Assembly: GCF_927797785.1 (NCBI RefSeq)
Contig: NZ_CAKMLL010000050.1
Coordinates: 1-51,133 of the forward strand
DNA length: 51,133 bases
DNA from: Candidatus Nitrotoga sp. BS
Lineage (GTDB): Bacteria > Pseudomonadota > Gammaproteobacteria > Burkholderiales > Gallionellaceae
Reading direction: 5' to 3'
This document shows, piece by piece, positions 37,878 to 47,183 of the stretch; the stretch's first letter is position 1, and every line of letters begins with the position of its first letter. The notes under the pieces are model-generated. The model saw only the letters and a program-made list of their open reading frames with translations. It was not told the origin of the DNA and did not search any database. The translations under genes and the position numbers were made by a program.

Positions 37878-38867
37878 ATGAAAGCAGCCTTAATCACCGG
37901 TATAACTGGTCAAGATGGCTCATACATGGCAGAGCTGTTGCTTACAAAAGGCTACCGTGTCATTGGTGCAGTTAGAGATATGCAAAATGCAAAAGAGACG
38001 CTCCCTACAGCATTAATGCAGCGTGTTGAGTTGGTCGTGTGGGATATGTTGGATCAATGTCGAATGGCAGAAATATTAGCTGAATATCGCTTAACGGAGA
38101 TTTATAATTTGGCCGCCTATTCGTCAGGAACAGGAATGTTCAATGATGCTGTCGATATCGGAGAGGTAAATGGGCTAGCGGTTGCTCGTATTTTGGATGC
38201 CATTCGCACAGTGGATGCAAACATCCGTTTCTGTCAGGCGTCGAGCAGTGAAATGTTTGGCAATGCACTCGAAAGTCCTCAATTAGAAGCAACGCCATTT
38301 CGACCTCGCACTCCATATGGCGCGGCAAAACTTTATGCGCATTCGATGATCCAGATTTACCGCCAGCACTATGGATTATATGGCTGCTCGGCAATCTTGT
38401 TCAATCACGAAAGTCCACGCCGTGGGTTAGGCTTTGTAACAAGGAAAATAACACATGCAGTGGCAAAGATTAAACTGGGACTGGTGAATGAGCTTTGCCT
38501 GGGAAATCTTGATGCGCGCCGTGATTGGGGATTTGCGGGAGATTACGTGCGCGCAATGTGGCTGATGTTGCAACACCCGGACGCGGATGATTATGTGGTT
38601 GCTACTGGTGAAACGCACTCGGTGCGAGAACTTTGTGAAATCGCCTTTGGGCATTTCAATTTGGATTACCGCGACTATGTCCGAGAGGATTCTGCTTCTT
38701 ATCGTCCCATTGAATCAATACAGCTAGTGGGAAACTCCAAGAAGGCGAGAAATCAGCTTGGCTGGATACCTGAGATAGGATTTCACGAGATGGTTAGCAG
38801 AATGGTGGATGCCGATTTGCGTAAGCTCATTGAACAGCCTGGCGCAACAAAGATAGGAGTCAGTTAA
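37878..38867 (+). CDS. GDP-mannose 4,6-dehydratase-like protein
   Basis: I choose the ATG at 37878. The 329-residue SDR protein begins 'ALITGITGQDGSYMAELLL', which is characteristic of Gmd. It has the catalytic 'ASSSEMFGNA' (Ser/Glu) and 'TPYGAAKLYAHSMIQIYRQH' (Tyr and Lys). 'FNHESPRRGLGFVTRKI' and 'LGNLDARRDWGFAGDYVRAM' are also diagnostic. It would turn GDP-mannose into GDP-4-keto-6-deoxymannose. Its donor is presumably made by the guanylyltransferase at 30018. The stop overlaps the following methyltransferase start by one base. It is slightly shorter than many Gmd proteins. Confidence 0.88.
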   Translation: MKAALITGITGQDGSYMAELLLTKGYRVIGAVRDMQNAKETLPTALMQRVELVVWDMLDQCRMAEILAEYRLTEIYNLAAYSSGTGMFNDAVDIGEVNGLAVARILDAIRTVDANIRFCQASSSEMFGNALESPQLEATPFRPRTPYGAAKLYAHSMIQIYRQHYGLYGCSAILFNHESPRRGLGFVTRKITHAVAKIKLGLVNELCLGNLDARRDWGFAGDYVRAMWLMLQHPDADDYVVATGETHSVRELCEIAFGHFNLDYRDYVREDSASYRPIESIQLVGNSKKARNQLGWIPEIGFHEMVSRMVDADLRKLIEQPGATKIGVS

Positions 38868-40105
38868 TGTTCAAAAAAATTGAAAAGTGCAGAATTTGTG
38901 GCAATAAACATCTGGAATGTGTGCTCGATTTGGGGGTGCAGATGCTGACCGGGATATTCCCGCGTGAGAAGAGTTCAAAACTTACGGCAGGCCCGCTGCG
39001 TTTGGTTAAATGCATAGGTGGGGATGATATCTGTGGGCTATTGCAGCTTGAGCATTCTTACAATTCTGATGAGATGTATGGCGAGAACTATGGTTATCGC
39101 TCCGGCCTCAACGCAAGCATGGTAGCTCACCTCAGCAACAAGGTTAAAAAAATCTTGGAGCAGGTTGAATTACACAAAGGCGATCTTGTTATTGATATTG
39201 GTAGTAACGACAGTACTACTTTACAGGCATATCCGTCCTCTGGGCTAGATTTGGTAGGCATTGACCCGACGGGAATTAAATTTCACAGCTATTACCCACC
39301 GCACATTCAGCTAATTCCAGATTTCTTTTCTTCAGCTTTAGTGAATGAACATTTTCCAAAGAGAAAAGCCAAGGTAGTCACTTCATTCTCAATGTTTTAC
39401 GATCTGGAAGACCCAACGGATTTTATGCAACAAGTGTATGACATACTTGCTGATGATGGAGTTTGGGTATTTGAACAAAGCTATATGCCGACGATGCTTG
39501 AGATGAACTCATATGACACAGTTTGTCATGAGCATGTTGAGTTTTATGCCCTGCGCCAGATCAAATGGATGACTGATAGAGTGGGCTTCAAGATTGTTGA
39601 TGTAGAGTTCAATGAAGTTAATGGCGGCAGCTTCTCAATCACGGTATCAAAATTGCATGGCGATTTAATACCAGCTCTTTTGGTGAAAAAAATTCTCGAT
39701 CTCGAACATGCTAATGGGCTAGATACGCTTGCGCCTTATAAAAAATTTGCGGAACGTATTGCTAAAACGAAACATGACTTACTGGCTTTCGTTAGATCAG
39801 CTCATGTAAAAAATAAAAAAGTCGCGGCACTCGGTGCATCTACGAAGGGAAATGTATTATTGCAATATTGCGGAGTTACAGGGGAAGATATTGCATTTGT
39901 TGGTGAGGTTAACCCAGAAAAATATGGCTGTTATACCCCAGGCACATGGATACCCATCATTCCAGAAGCAGAGTTGCTATCGCAAAAACCGGATTACCTG
40001 ATCGTGTTGCCATGGCATTTTAGAAAGTTCTTCCAAGAAAATGATAAATACAGAGGAGTAAACTTGGTGTTTCCGCTCCCAAACATCGAAATTGTTAAAC
40101 GATAA
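38867..40105 (+). CDS. Sugar C-methyltransferase (NovU/TylCIII-like class)
   Basis: The 412-residue protein has the three-part layout of deoxysugar C-methyltransferases. The N-terminal zinc-binding part is 'KCRICGNKHLECVLDLGVQM', with a further Cys at 'RLVKCIGGDDICG'. A SAM-binding middle domain has 'GDLVIDIGSNDSTTLQAY' and 'GLDLVGIDPTG'. The C-terminal domain has 'VAALGASTKGNVLLQYCGVT' and 'WIPIIPEAELLSQKPDYLIV'. Catalytic 'YDTVCHEHVEFYAL' is typical. Such enzymes add a methyl branch to an NDP-4-keto-6-deoxysugar. Its coupling with the Gmd-like gene suggests a GDP-linked substrate, but dTDP-4-keto-6-deoxyglucose from RfbB is also available. Confidence 0.87.
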   Translation: MFKKIEKCRICGNKHLECVLDLGVQMLTGIFPREKSSKLTAGPLRLVKCIGGDDICGLLQLEHSYNSDEMYGENYGYRSGLNASMVAHLSNKVKKILEQVELHKGDLVIDIGSNDSTTLQAYPSSGLDLVGIDPTGIKFHSYYPPHIQLIPDFFSSALVNEHFPKRKAKVVTSFSMFYDLEDPTDFMQQVYDILADDGVWVFEQSYMPTMLEMNSYDTVCHEHVEFYALRQIKWMTDRVGFKIVDVEFNEVNGGSFSITVSKLHGDLIPALLVKKILDLEHANGLDTLAPYKKFAERIAKTKHDLLAFVRSAHVKNKKVAALGASTKGNVLLQYCGVTGEDIAFVGEVNPEKYGCYTPGTWIPIIPEAELLSQKPDYLIVLPWHFRKFFQENDKYRGVNLVFPLPNIEIVKR

Positions 40106-40240
40106 GTGTATCTGTGACGTTTTGAAGTTAAGTGTGGCAATGTAATAATTAACTTATGGGATATAAAAACCCAATATTAATCATTTAGCGTAGGTAAAAT
40201 CTAAACATTAGAAATAATTTGACGATGACTCAAGTCTAGT

Positions 40241-40324
40241 ATGGCGAGTTTCAGAAGTTCCATACAGGCAATAAAAGATGTAGAAGATACCGGGACACAT
40301 CTATATGGAAGAGTCCATGATTGA
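40241..40324 (+). CDS. Possible 27-residue small protein or gene remnant
   Basis: An ATG at 40241 opens a frame with protein-like composition ('MASFRSSIQAIKDVEDTGTH' then seven residues) and a TGA. No ribosome site is visible. It may be the decayed start of a lost gene between the C-methyltransferase and the next glycosyltransferase. Confidence 0.2.
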   Translation: MASFRSSIQAIKDVEDTGTHLYGRVHD

Positions 40325-40357
40325 AGCAGGTAGATTTGTCAAGGGTGGAACTAAACG

Positions 40358-41299
40358 ATGACGCCAAAGGTATCCAAACCAAATAAGGTCACAGTGCTAC
40401 TTTCTACATACAATGGGAGCAAGTATCTTCAGCAGCAACTAAATTCATTGTATGAACAAACCTATCCGAACATTAGGATTTTGGTAAGAGACGATGGATC
40501 GTCGGATTCAACAAGAAGCATTTTAGAAAATGAGCAATTAAGTGGGCGCATAGATATATTAAGAGAGCATGAAAACCTGGGCCCAGCCTTGAGTTTCTTT
40601 AAGTTACTGCATAATGCTGCGTTAACTGAAACAGAATACATTGCTTTTTGTGATCAAGATGATGTTTGGCAACCTCATAAAATTGAACATGCGGTTACGG
40701 CCTTGTTAGTTGTCGCCGATAACCGTCCGGCATTATTTTGCTCCAGGTTAGAAATTGTAGATGAACAATTAAACCATATTGGATTTACCAATACACCAAG
40801 AAAAGTTGGCTTTGGCAATGCTTTAGTTGAAAATATTGCTACCGGCTGTACGATGGTACTTAATCGAAAAGCAGTGGAACTTATATGTAAGCACCTTCCA
40901 AGTAAAGTGTTGATGCATGATTGGTGGTGCTATTTAGTTCTCTCTTGTTTTGGCGAAATTGTTTTTGATAGTTACTCCAATATTAAATATCGACAGCACG
41001 GAAATAATACCATTGGCGCAACCGCGAATATGTTTGATGAATTAAATAGAAAAATGCATAGATTTATTTACAGCGGAAGAGGATTGCTTTGGTTGCAAGC
41101 TTGGTTGCAAGCTTCCATTTTTTTAAATCTGTTTGAAAAGAGCATCCCTTTATCTCAAAGATTAACTCTCGATAAATTTATCGCAGCAAAATCATCACTG
41201 TGGTGTCGTGTTCAGTTAGTACTATCCCAAGAAATATGGCGGCAAAAATGGTTTGATAATTTGGTCTTGCGGTTAATAATATTTATTAATCGAATCTGA
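40358..41299 (+). CDS. Glycosyltransferase family 2 protein
   Basis: The 313-residue protein opens with 'VTVLLSTYNGSKYLQQQLNS' and has 'ILVRDDGSSDSTRSIL' and the metal-binding 'YIAFCDQDDVWQPHKIE', which is typical of rhamnosyl- and related transferases in O-antigen clusters. The middle has 'NIATGCTMVLNRKAVELICK' and 'MHDWWCYLVLSCFGEI', also usual for this subgroup. A GGTGGA site precedes the ATG. It is a cytoplasmic, membrane-associated enzyme by analogy. Possible donors are the dTDP- or GDP-deoxysugars made in the locus. Confidence 0.9.
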   Translation: MTPKVSKPNKVTVLLSTYNGSKYLQQQLNSLYEQTYPNIRILVRDDGSSDSTRSILENEQLSGRIDILREHENLGPALSFFKLLHNAALTETEYIAFCDQDDVWQPHKIEHAVTALLVVADNRPALFCSRLEIVDEQLNHIGFTNTPRKVGFGNALVENIATGCTMVLNRKAVELICKHLPSKVLMHDWWCYLVLSCFGEIVFDSYSNIKYRQHGNNTIGATANMFDELNRKMHRFIYSGRGLLWLQAWLQASIFLNLFEKSIPLSQRLTLDKFIAAKSSLWCRVQLVLSQEIWRQKWFDNLVLRLIIFINRI

Positions 41300-41469
41300 G
41301 CTGAAGCGAAAACTGGCGTTTTAATCTGCCGGGAATTGATGTCCTTTCTTAATTTTATTTTTCCCAAAGGGTATGTGTGATTATCGCTCCTCACCAGCGG
41401 AACAGACTTTATGGATAAAAGCCTAACAGCGAGGCAAGTTACTCAAGTACGTCAGGTTCGTTATTTTTG

Positions 41470-42261
41470 ATGAACCAAATTGCCGCGAAGCAGCCCCCTG
41501 AAATTTCCATTTCTGTTGTCAGTCATGCACAAATTCAGTTGATTGAATGTCTACTGCATGATATCAACCGCCATTGCCGGGCTTCATTGATCGAATTGAT
41601 ACTCACACTTAACCTGGATGAGATACTGCCCTTCGCGGCAGATAGTTTTTCATTTCCAATAAAAATTATTCGCAACCCCATTCCTATGGGATTTGCTACC
41701 AATCACAATCAAGCATTTACATACGCAGAGGGACGATTCTTTTGTGTAATGAATCCAGATATCCGGTTGAATAGCGACCCATTTAAAGCTTTGCTTGCGT
41801 GCCTACAGGATTCTAAAGTTGGCATGTCTGCGCCGCTCATATTCAATATGAGCGGCAAGATAGAAGACAGCGCCCGCCGTTTCCCGACGCCTCTCAAGAT
41901 ATTTTGCAAAGCATTCGGCAGATGTAAAGGCAGTGATTATCTTGTAGAAAATAGTTCGATATTTCCTGATTGGGTGGGCGGGATGTTCATGTTATTCCCG
42001 CGTGACGTATTCAAAGAACTAGGTGGATTTGATCAGCAATACTTTCTTTATTATGAAGACGTAGATTTATGCGCGAGGTTGAGACTCAAGAGTTATGCAG
42101 TAATCTTATGTCCTGATGCCAAGGTGATTCACCTTGCTCGTAGGACTAGTCATCACAGCTTCAAGTATTTTCAGTGGCATCTTATGAGCATGATGCGATT
42201 TTTTTGTTCTTCTTTGTTTTTAAAAATATTATGGTTGCGTTTGACAAAAGAAAATCCATGA
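41470..42261 (+). CDS. Glycosyltransferase family 2 protein, WbbL/rhamnosyltransferase-like
   Basis: ATG 41470 gives 263 residues; a TTG three bases earlier is in frame. The pattern 'ISISVVSHAQIQLIECLLHD', 'NPIPMGFATNHNQAF', 'FFCVMNPDIRLNSDPFKALL' and 'DWVGGMFMLFPRDVFKELGG' followed by 'FLYYEDVDLCARLRLKSY' matches the family of single-domain GT2 enzymes that include WbbL. The usual acidic DxD is represented by 'NPDIRL'. It lies 167 bases after the preceding transferase and 65 bases before the wbpV-like gene. Confidence 0.9.
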   Translation: MNQIAAKQPPEISISVVSHAQIQLIECLLHDINRHCRASLIELILTLNLDEILPFAADSFSFPIKIIRNPIPMGFATNHNQAFTYAEGRFFCVMNPDIRLNSDPFKALLACLQDSKVGMSAPLIFNMSGKIEDSARRFPTPLKIFCKAFGRCKGSDYLVENSSIFPDWVGGMFMLFPRDVFKELGGFDQQYFLYYEDVDLCARLRLKSYAVILCPDAKVIHLARRTSHHSFKYFQWHLMSMMRFFCSSLFLKILWLRLTKENP

Positions 42262-42326
42262 ACAAATGTACGGTAGCGCAATGAAAGCTAATCCAACTTA
42301 ATTATGCTTAGTCGTAAGCTGTCATC

Positions 42327-43286
42327 ATGAAATTTATGATCTCCGGGGCTGCTGGCTTTGTTGGTAAAGCACTCTGTGCTGAATTGCTGCGTCGAGGACA
42401 ATCTGTAAGCGCGACAGTACGTTCAAGGAGTTCAGTGATTGAAAAAGCGGAAACCATAATCATTGGCGCTATTGATAGTAAGACGAATTGGGCTGAGGCA
42501 TTACGCGATGTGGATGTAGTGATTCATCTTGCCGCACGAGTGCATGTAATGCACGAGAGCACTACCGATCCACTGGCGGAGTTTCTTAAGGTCAACCTGC
42601 ACGGCACTTTAAATCTCGCTCGGCAGGCAGCTTGTTCTGGGGCGAAGCGGCTAGTCTACGTTAGCTCGATCAAGGTGAATGGCGAGCAGACCAGCACAAC
42701 TCAATCATTTACAGAGTTGGATGAACCCTGCCCACAAGATTTTTACAGTATCTCGAAATGGCAAGCCGAACAAGCGTTGTGGCGCATTACCCAAGAAACC
42801 AGCATGGAAATTGTTGTTGTGCGTCCTCCATTGGTATATGGTTCTGGCGTGAAAGGCAACTTTGCACAAATGCTAAAGGTGGCGGCCACACACATTCCTT
42901 TGCCATTTGCTTCTGTACATAACCGTCGCAGCTTGATTTACGTTGAAAACCTAGTGGATGCCTTGATAAGCTGTGCAACCCATCCTGTCGCCGCAGGCCA
43001 AACTTATTTAGTATGTGATGGTGAGGATGTTTCCACCCCAGATTTATTGCGCCAATTAAGAGGCGCGACGAAATGTCCGGCACGCCTATTTCCGTTCCCG
43101 TCAAGCTGGTTAGGTAAGCTGGGCAAGTTATTCGGCAAATCTAAACAAGTCGAACGGTTACTCGGCTCGTTGCAGGTCGATAGTGGTAAAATCCGCCGTG
43201 ATTTAAAGTGGGTTCCTCCTTATACTTTGCATCAGGGGCTGCAAGCGACTGCAGAGTCGCACCGACGCTTAGGTAAGAAAAGCTAA
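42327..43286 (+). CDS. NAD-dependent epimerase/reductase, WbpV-like
   Basis: The 319-residue SDR protein has 'MISGAAGFVGKALCAELLRR', 'VVIHLAARVHVMHE', 'VYVSSIKVNGEQT' and the catalytic 'YSISKWQAEQAL' (Tyr and Lys). In Pseudomonas and many proteobacteria this type (WbpV) reduces a UDP-4-keto-6-deoxy-HexNAc made by a WbpM-type dehydratase. The product is UDP-FucNAc or UDP-QuiNAc, the first sugar used by WbpL. The same three-gene set follows here (42327, 43435, 44408). The substrate assignment is by context. Confidence 0.86.
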   Translation: MKFMISGAAGFVGKALCAELLRRGQSVSATVRSRSSVIEKAETIIIGAIDSKTNWAEALRDVDVVIHLAARVHVMHESTTDPLAEFLKVNLHGTLNLARQAACSGAKRLVYVSSIKVNGEQTSTTQSFTELDEPCPQDFYSISKWQAEQALWRITQETSMEIVVVRPPLVYGSGVKGNFAQMLKVAATHIPLPFASVHNRRSLIYVENLVDALISCATHPVAAGQTYLVCDGEDVSTPDLLRQLRGATKCPARLFPFPSSWLGKLGKLFGKSKQVERLLGSLQVDSGKIRRDLKWVPPYTLHQGLQATAESHRRLGKKS

Positions 43287-43434
43287 TACATATGTTACTT
43301 ATGTTGCTATCAATTGTTGAAAAAAGTATACCAACATAGCCGAGGGTTTGTTAAGCAACTTTCCATACGGTAACCACCTCGCATGAAAGTAGATTGCGCG
43401 GAAATTATCAATTTTGTTATAGAGTAACGTTCCC

Positions 43435-44415
43435 ATGTCGCATTTCGCTCCTATGATCGCAGCACTAATCACGATGTTGGTGATTACTATTATTGTATTT
43501 AGTAAAACCGGTAAAAAAATTCAAGATATCCCCAATGAGCGCTCATTGCATGAGACACCAATTCCGCGCGTTGGCGGAGTAGGATTGATGGCAGGACTCC
43601 TGTCTGCCTGGGGATTAATGGTGATGTCCTTAGCTTGGTGGGTGGTATTGCCCATGCTTTTACTGTTTGCTGTTTCTTTACTAGATGACGTACGCGGCCT
43701 GCCAGTAAGACAACGCTTGTTAGCGCACATCACTGCTGCTGCGATTCTGGTGCTCGGCTCGGGTTTGCTGGCGCAGGGTATTGCAACGACTTTACTCGTG
43801 ATGCTGTGCGTAGTTTGGATGACAAATTTATTCAATTTCATGGATGGATCAGATGGTTTGGCTGGAGGTATGGCGTTTTTCGGTTTCACCATGTATGGCG
43901 TAGCAGCGCTGATGCATGGTGCAGATACTCAGGCCATGCTAAATTTCTCAATAGGTGCCGCTGGCTTGGGATTGCTTTATTACAATTTTTATCCGGCTCA
44001 AGTTTTCATGGGTGATGCAGGCTCCATTCCTCTTGGTTTTTTATCTGCCGCGATGGGATTGTGGGGCTGGCAACAGGAACTATGGCCTGGATGGTTTCCG
44101 TTGTTGGTATTCTCTCCTTTCATCATAGATGCTAGTGTCACCTTGCTGAAACGCATGTTGCGTCGTGAAAAAATCTCTCAAGCACATCGCGAACATTATT
44201 ATCAACGCTTGGTGCAGATCGGTTGGGGGCATCGTAATGTCGCATTTTTTGAATATACTCTGATGCTTGCGGTGGGCGCATCTGCCGTTTGGTATTTGAG
44301 TCAGTCCACCGAATGGCCATGGCTTCTGTTCCTGATATGGGGTGGTGTGTATGGTGGGCTAATGCTGATCTTAGATAATCGTTGGAAAGCATTTCAGCGA
44401 AGCCAGCGTGGCTAA
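43435..44415 (+). CDS. Undecaprenyl-phosphate glycosyl-1-phosphate transferase, WbpL/WecA-like
   Basis: The 326-residue integral membrane protein has about ten hydrophobic segments and the MraY/WecA landmarks: 'ERSLHETPIPRVGGVGLMAG', the cytoplasmic 'LLDDVRGLPVRQRLLAH', 'NLFNFMDGSDGLAGGMAFFG', 'VFMGDAGSIPLGF' and 'AHREHYYQRLVQIGWGHRNV'. It would transfer a HexNAc-1-phosphate to undecaprenyl phosphate to start O-unit synthesis at the inner membrane. The last eight bases overlap the following GTG start. 148 bases without a gene separate it from the preceding epimerase. Confidence 0.93.
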   Translation: MSHFAPMIAALITMLVITIIVFSKTGKKIQDIPNERSLHETPIPRVGGVGLMAGLLSAWGLMVMSLAWWVVLPMLLLFAVSLLDDVRGLPVRQRLLAHITAAAILVLGSGLLAQGIATTLLVMLCVVWMTNLFNFMDGSDGLAGGMAFFGFTMYGVAALMHGADTQAMLNFSIGAAGLGLLYYNFYPAQVFMGDAGSIPLGFLSAAMGLWGWQQELWPGWFPLLVFSPFIIDASVTLLKRMLRREKISQAHREHYYQRLVQIGWGHRNVAFFEYTLMLAVGASAVWYLSQSTEWPWLLFLIWGGVYGGLMLILDNRWKAFQRSQRG

Positions 44416-46255
44416 ACTAGATTCACGTACCCTGCTGGCCATGTTGCATGACCTCGTGGCGGCCGCATTTGCCTGGAGCTTAGCTTATCTGTTGCGCTTC
44501 AATTTCGAACCACCACCACACTTCATTAATGAGATGCTGCACACCCTGATCTGGGTAGTGCCATTGCAAGGTATCGTTTTCTGGCGCTTTGGCTTATATC
44601 GTGGCCTATGGCGCTATGCCAGTGTAACTGACTTGCGCCGAATTTTTTTGGCGGTGCTGATGGCTGCCTCATTGATTCCCTTGGTGATATGGATGTTTCG
44701 TATCAATGCCGTAATTCCTCGCTCGGTACTGGTGATTAACCCTGCGCTCTTGCTACTTGTAATGGGCGGAAGCCGTTTTATTTACCGTCTCTGGAAAGAG
44801 CATGGCTTGTATAGCAATCTTAAATTAAATGTAGAACCAGTACTCGTGTTAGGAGCGGGCGATGCAGCCGTAGGCTTGTCCAAGGAACTGGCTCGTAGCC
44901 GCGATTGGCGGCTGGTGGGTTTTCTGGACGACAATGTTGATAAGCATGGGCGTATCCTCAATGGGATCAAGGTGCTAGGCGCGCTGGATAGCCTGCCGCA
45001 GTGGGCGGAACGCATAAGTGTAAAGCAAGCCATTATTGCCATGCCATCGACCTCACACCAAGTGCGCAAGCGTGCGGTTGAAATTTGCAATCAGGCCAGC
45101 GTCAAGGTACTAACGGTGCCGTCATTCGATGATCTGCTAAGTGGGCGTATTGCCATTTCGCAATTGCGTGCCGTGGAGCTGGATGACTTGCTGGGGCGCG
45201 ATCCGGTTCAATTGGATGCGGCCGGGCTGCACGAATTATTCACCGGAAAAACCGTGCTGGTAACAGGTGCCGGCGGATCCATCGGCTCTGAATTATGTCG
45301 CCAGATCATACAATTCAAACCGCGTATTTTAGTGATGTTCGAGTTGAGTGAATTTGCACTGTATAACATGGAACAGGAGCTGGTCGCGAAATTTGATGAC
45401 CTGGAAATTGTTTGCCTGATTGGCGATGTACGTGATACTGCCCGTCTTGATCAAGTCTTTTCTGAGTATAAGCCGGCGATGGTTTTTCACGCAGCCGCAT
45501 ACAAGCATGTTCCCCTCATGGAGCAACATAACACTTGGCAGGCGATACGCAATAACGTGCTAGGCACATGGTCGGTCGCCACAGCTGCACAGCGTCATGA
45601 TGTAGCGAAATTTGTATTAATCTCTACCGATAAAGCAGTCAACCCAACCAATGTGATGGGGGCGAGTAAACGTCTGGCAGAAATGGTATGTCAGGGATTG
45701 CAGCAACCTAGCGGAACGCGCTTCATAATGGTGCGTTTCGGCAACGTTCTCGGCAGCACTGGTAGCGTCATTCCAAAGTTCCGCGAACAGATTGCGAAGG
45801 GTGGACCAATTACTGTCACACATCCGGACATTACACGCTATTTCATGTCGATTCCGGAAGCTGCGCAATTAGTATTGCAGGCCAGTTTAATGGGCAAAGG
45901 CGGAGAAATATTTGTATTGGACATGGGCGACCCGGTAAAAATTGTTGATCTGGCGAATGACCTTATTCGTCTTTCCGGCCTAAGCAAGGATGATATCCGG
46001 ATTGAATTCATTGGCCTGCGCTTGGGTGAAAAGCTGTATGAGGAATTGCTGGCTGACAATGAGCACACTTTACCCACACCTCATATAAAATTGCGCATCG
46101 CACAGGCTCGTGAAGTGAACGCAGCATGGTTGGGAAATTTATTGATTTGGTTCAATACCGACGCTACACAGGACGATGCAGAAGTTAAACATGCCTTGAC
46201 ACAATGGGTACCAGAATATTGCCCAGATTTTAATGGTGAAAAAAAACCAATATGA
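44408..46255 (+). CDS. UDP-HexNAc 4,6-dehydratase, WbpM/CapD family membrane protein
   Basis: The GTG start at 44408 overlaps the wbpL-like stop. The 615-residue protein has four N-terminal membrane segments (about 10-110), a first Rossmann-like domain with 'PVLVLGAGDAAVGLSKELAR', and a catalytic SDR domain with 'TVLVTGAGGSIGSELCRQII'. It also has 'VFHAAAYKHVPLME', 'ISTDKAVNPTNVMGASKRLA' and 'DMGDPVKIVDLANDLIRLSG'. This is the WbpM-type architecture that dehydrates UDP-GlcNAc to the 4-keto-6-deoxy intermediate. The family often uses Met/Thr in place of the usual catalytic Tyr, and the 'NVMGASKR' segment agrees. Confidence 0.93.
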   Translation: MAKLDSRTLLAMLHDLVAAAFAWSLAYLLRFNFEPPPHFINEMLHTLIWVVPLQGIVFWRFGLYRGLWRYASVTDLRRIFLAVLMAASLIPLVIWMFRINAVIPRSVLVINPALLLLVMGGSRFIYRLWKEHGLYSNLKLNVEPVLVLGAGDAAVGLSKELARSRDWRLVGFLDDNVDKHGRILNGIKVLGALDSLPQWAERISVKQAIIAMPSTSHQVRKRAVEICNQASVKVLTVPSFDDLLSGRIAISQLRAVELDDLLGRDPVQLDAAGLHELFTGKTVLVTGAGGSIGSELCRQIIQFKPRILVMFELSEFALYNMEQELVAKFDDLEIVCLIGDVRDTARLDQVFSEYKPAMVFHAAAYKHVPLMEQHNTWQAIRNNVLGTWSVATAAQRHDVAKFVLISTDKAVNPTNVMGASKRLAEMVCQGLQQPSGTRFIMVRFGNVLGSTGSVIPKFREQIAKGGPITVTHPDITRYFMSIPEAAQLVLQASLMGKGGEIFVLDMGDPVKIVDLANDLIRLSGLSKDDIRIEFIGLRLGEKLYEELLADNEHTLPTPHIKLRIAQAREVNAAWLGNLLIWFNTDATQDDAEVKHALTQWVPEYCPDFNGEKKPI

Positions 46256-46361
46256 CACTAAATGCAACTCGCCACGAATTTACTGTAAATATTCGGCATA
46301 TAATCCTCCGAGCTTACATCCATAGTGCACAGAAAATTCAAAAACTGACTGTTCGCGAATA

Positions 46362-47183
46362 ATGGCAACCTACGCGGTAGGAGACATACAGGGGTGTTAC
46401 ACCGAGCTTTTGCGGTTGCTGGAGAAGATATGCTTCGACCCAGCAATAGATAGGCTATGGCTGGTAGGTGATTTGGTGAATCGCGGGCCGGATTCGGTGA
46501 ACGTACTGCGTCTAATAAAATCGTTAGGTGATGCCGCCATCACCGTGCTGGGTAACCATGATCTACACTTGCTTGCAATAGCTGAAGGCGCAGCCAAATT
46601 ACACCGTAGCGACACACTACATGACATTCTTGACGCGCCCGACAGAGACGAATTGCTAACCTGGCTACGTGCGCAGCGTCTGCTATATGTAGAGGGTGAT
46701 TTCGTCCTGGTACATGCCGGGTTGCTGCCGAACTGGACGGTGGACCAGGCACAACAATTGGCGCATGAAGTAGAGGCTACATTAGTGGGTAAACACTACC
46801 ACGATTTTCTCGTGTACATGTATGGCAACAATCCTGACCATTGGGAAGATGGCCTTTGCGGTTACGAGCGCCTGCGCGTCATTACTAATGCTTGCACGCG
46901 CATGCGCGTTTGTACCCCGAACGGTGAAATGGAATTCAAATTTAAGGGGGAGGTGCACAATATACCCGAGGGATACATGCCGTGGTTTGATGTGCCAGGG
47001 CGCGCCAGCGCCAATGCAACATTAGTATGCGGACATTGGTCGGCACTAGGGTTGAAAGTTACCCCTCAAATCATTGCGCTCGACACCGGTTGTTTGTGGG
47101 GCGGCACACTTACCGCCATCCGCCTTGAAGATCGTGAGCTGTTTCAGATACCATGCGAACTCAAACCGATGACAATGCCATAG
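46362..47183 (+). CDS. apaH: Symmetrical bis(5'-nucleosyl)-tetraphosphatase
   Basis: ApaH hydrolyses diadenosine tetraphosphate to two ADP and can remove Np4N caps from RNA. The 273-residue protein has the metallophosphoesterase motifs in order: '[10 protein letters not shown]' (3-12), '[14 protein letters not shown]', '[11 protein letters not shown]', '[13 protein letters not shown]' and 'CGHWSALG'. The length is typical. No ribosome site is obvious before the ATG at 46362. It is not obviously part of the polysaccharide operon, and in other betaproteobacteria it is a stand-alone housekeeping gene. Confidence 0.97.
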   Translation: MATYAVGDIQGCYTELLRLLEKICFDPAIDRLWLVGDLVNRGPDSVNVLRLIKSLGDAAITVLGNHDLHLLAIAEGAAKLHRSDTLHDILDAPDRDELLTWLRAQRLLYVEGDFVLVHAGLLPNWTVDQAQQLAHEVEATLVGKHYHDFLVYMYGNNPDHWEDGLCGYERLRVITNACTRMRVCTPNGEMEFKFKGEVHNIPEGYMPWFDVPGRASANATLVCGHWSALGLKVTPQIIALDTGCLWGGTLTAIRLEDRELFQIPCELKPMTMP

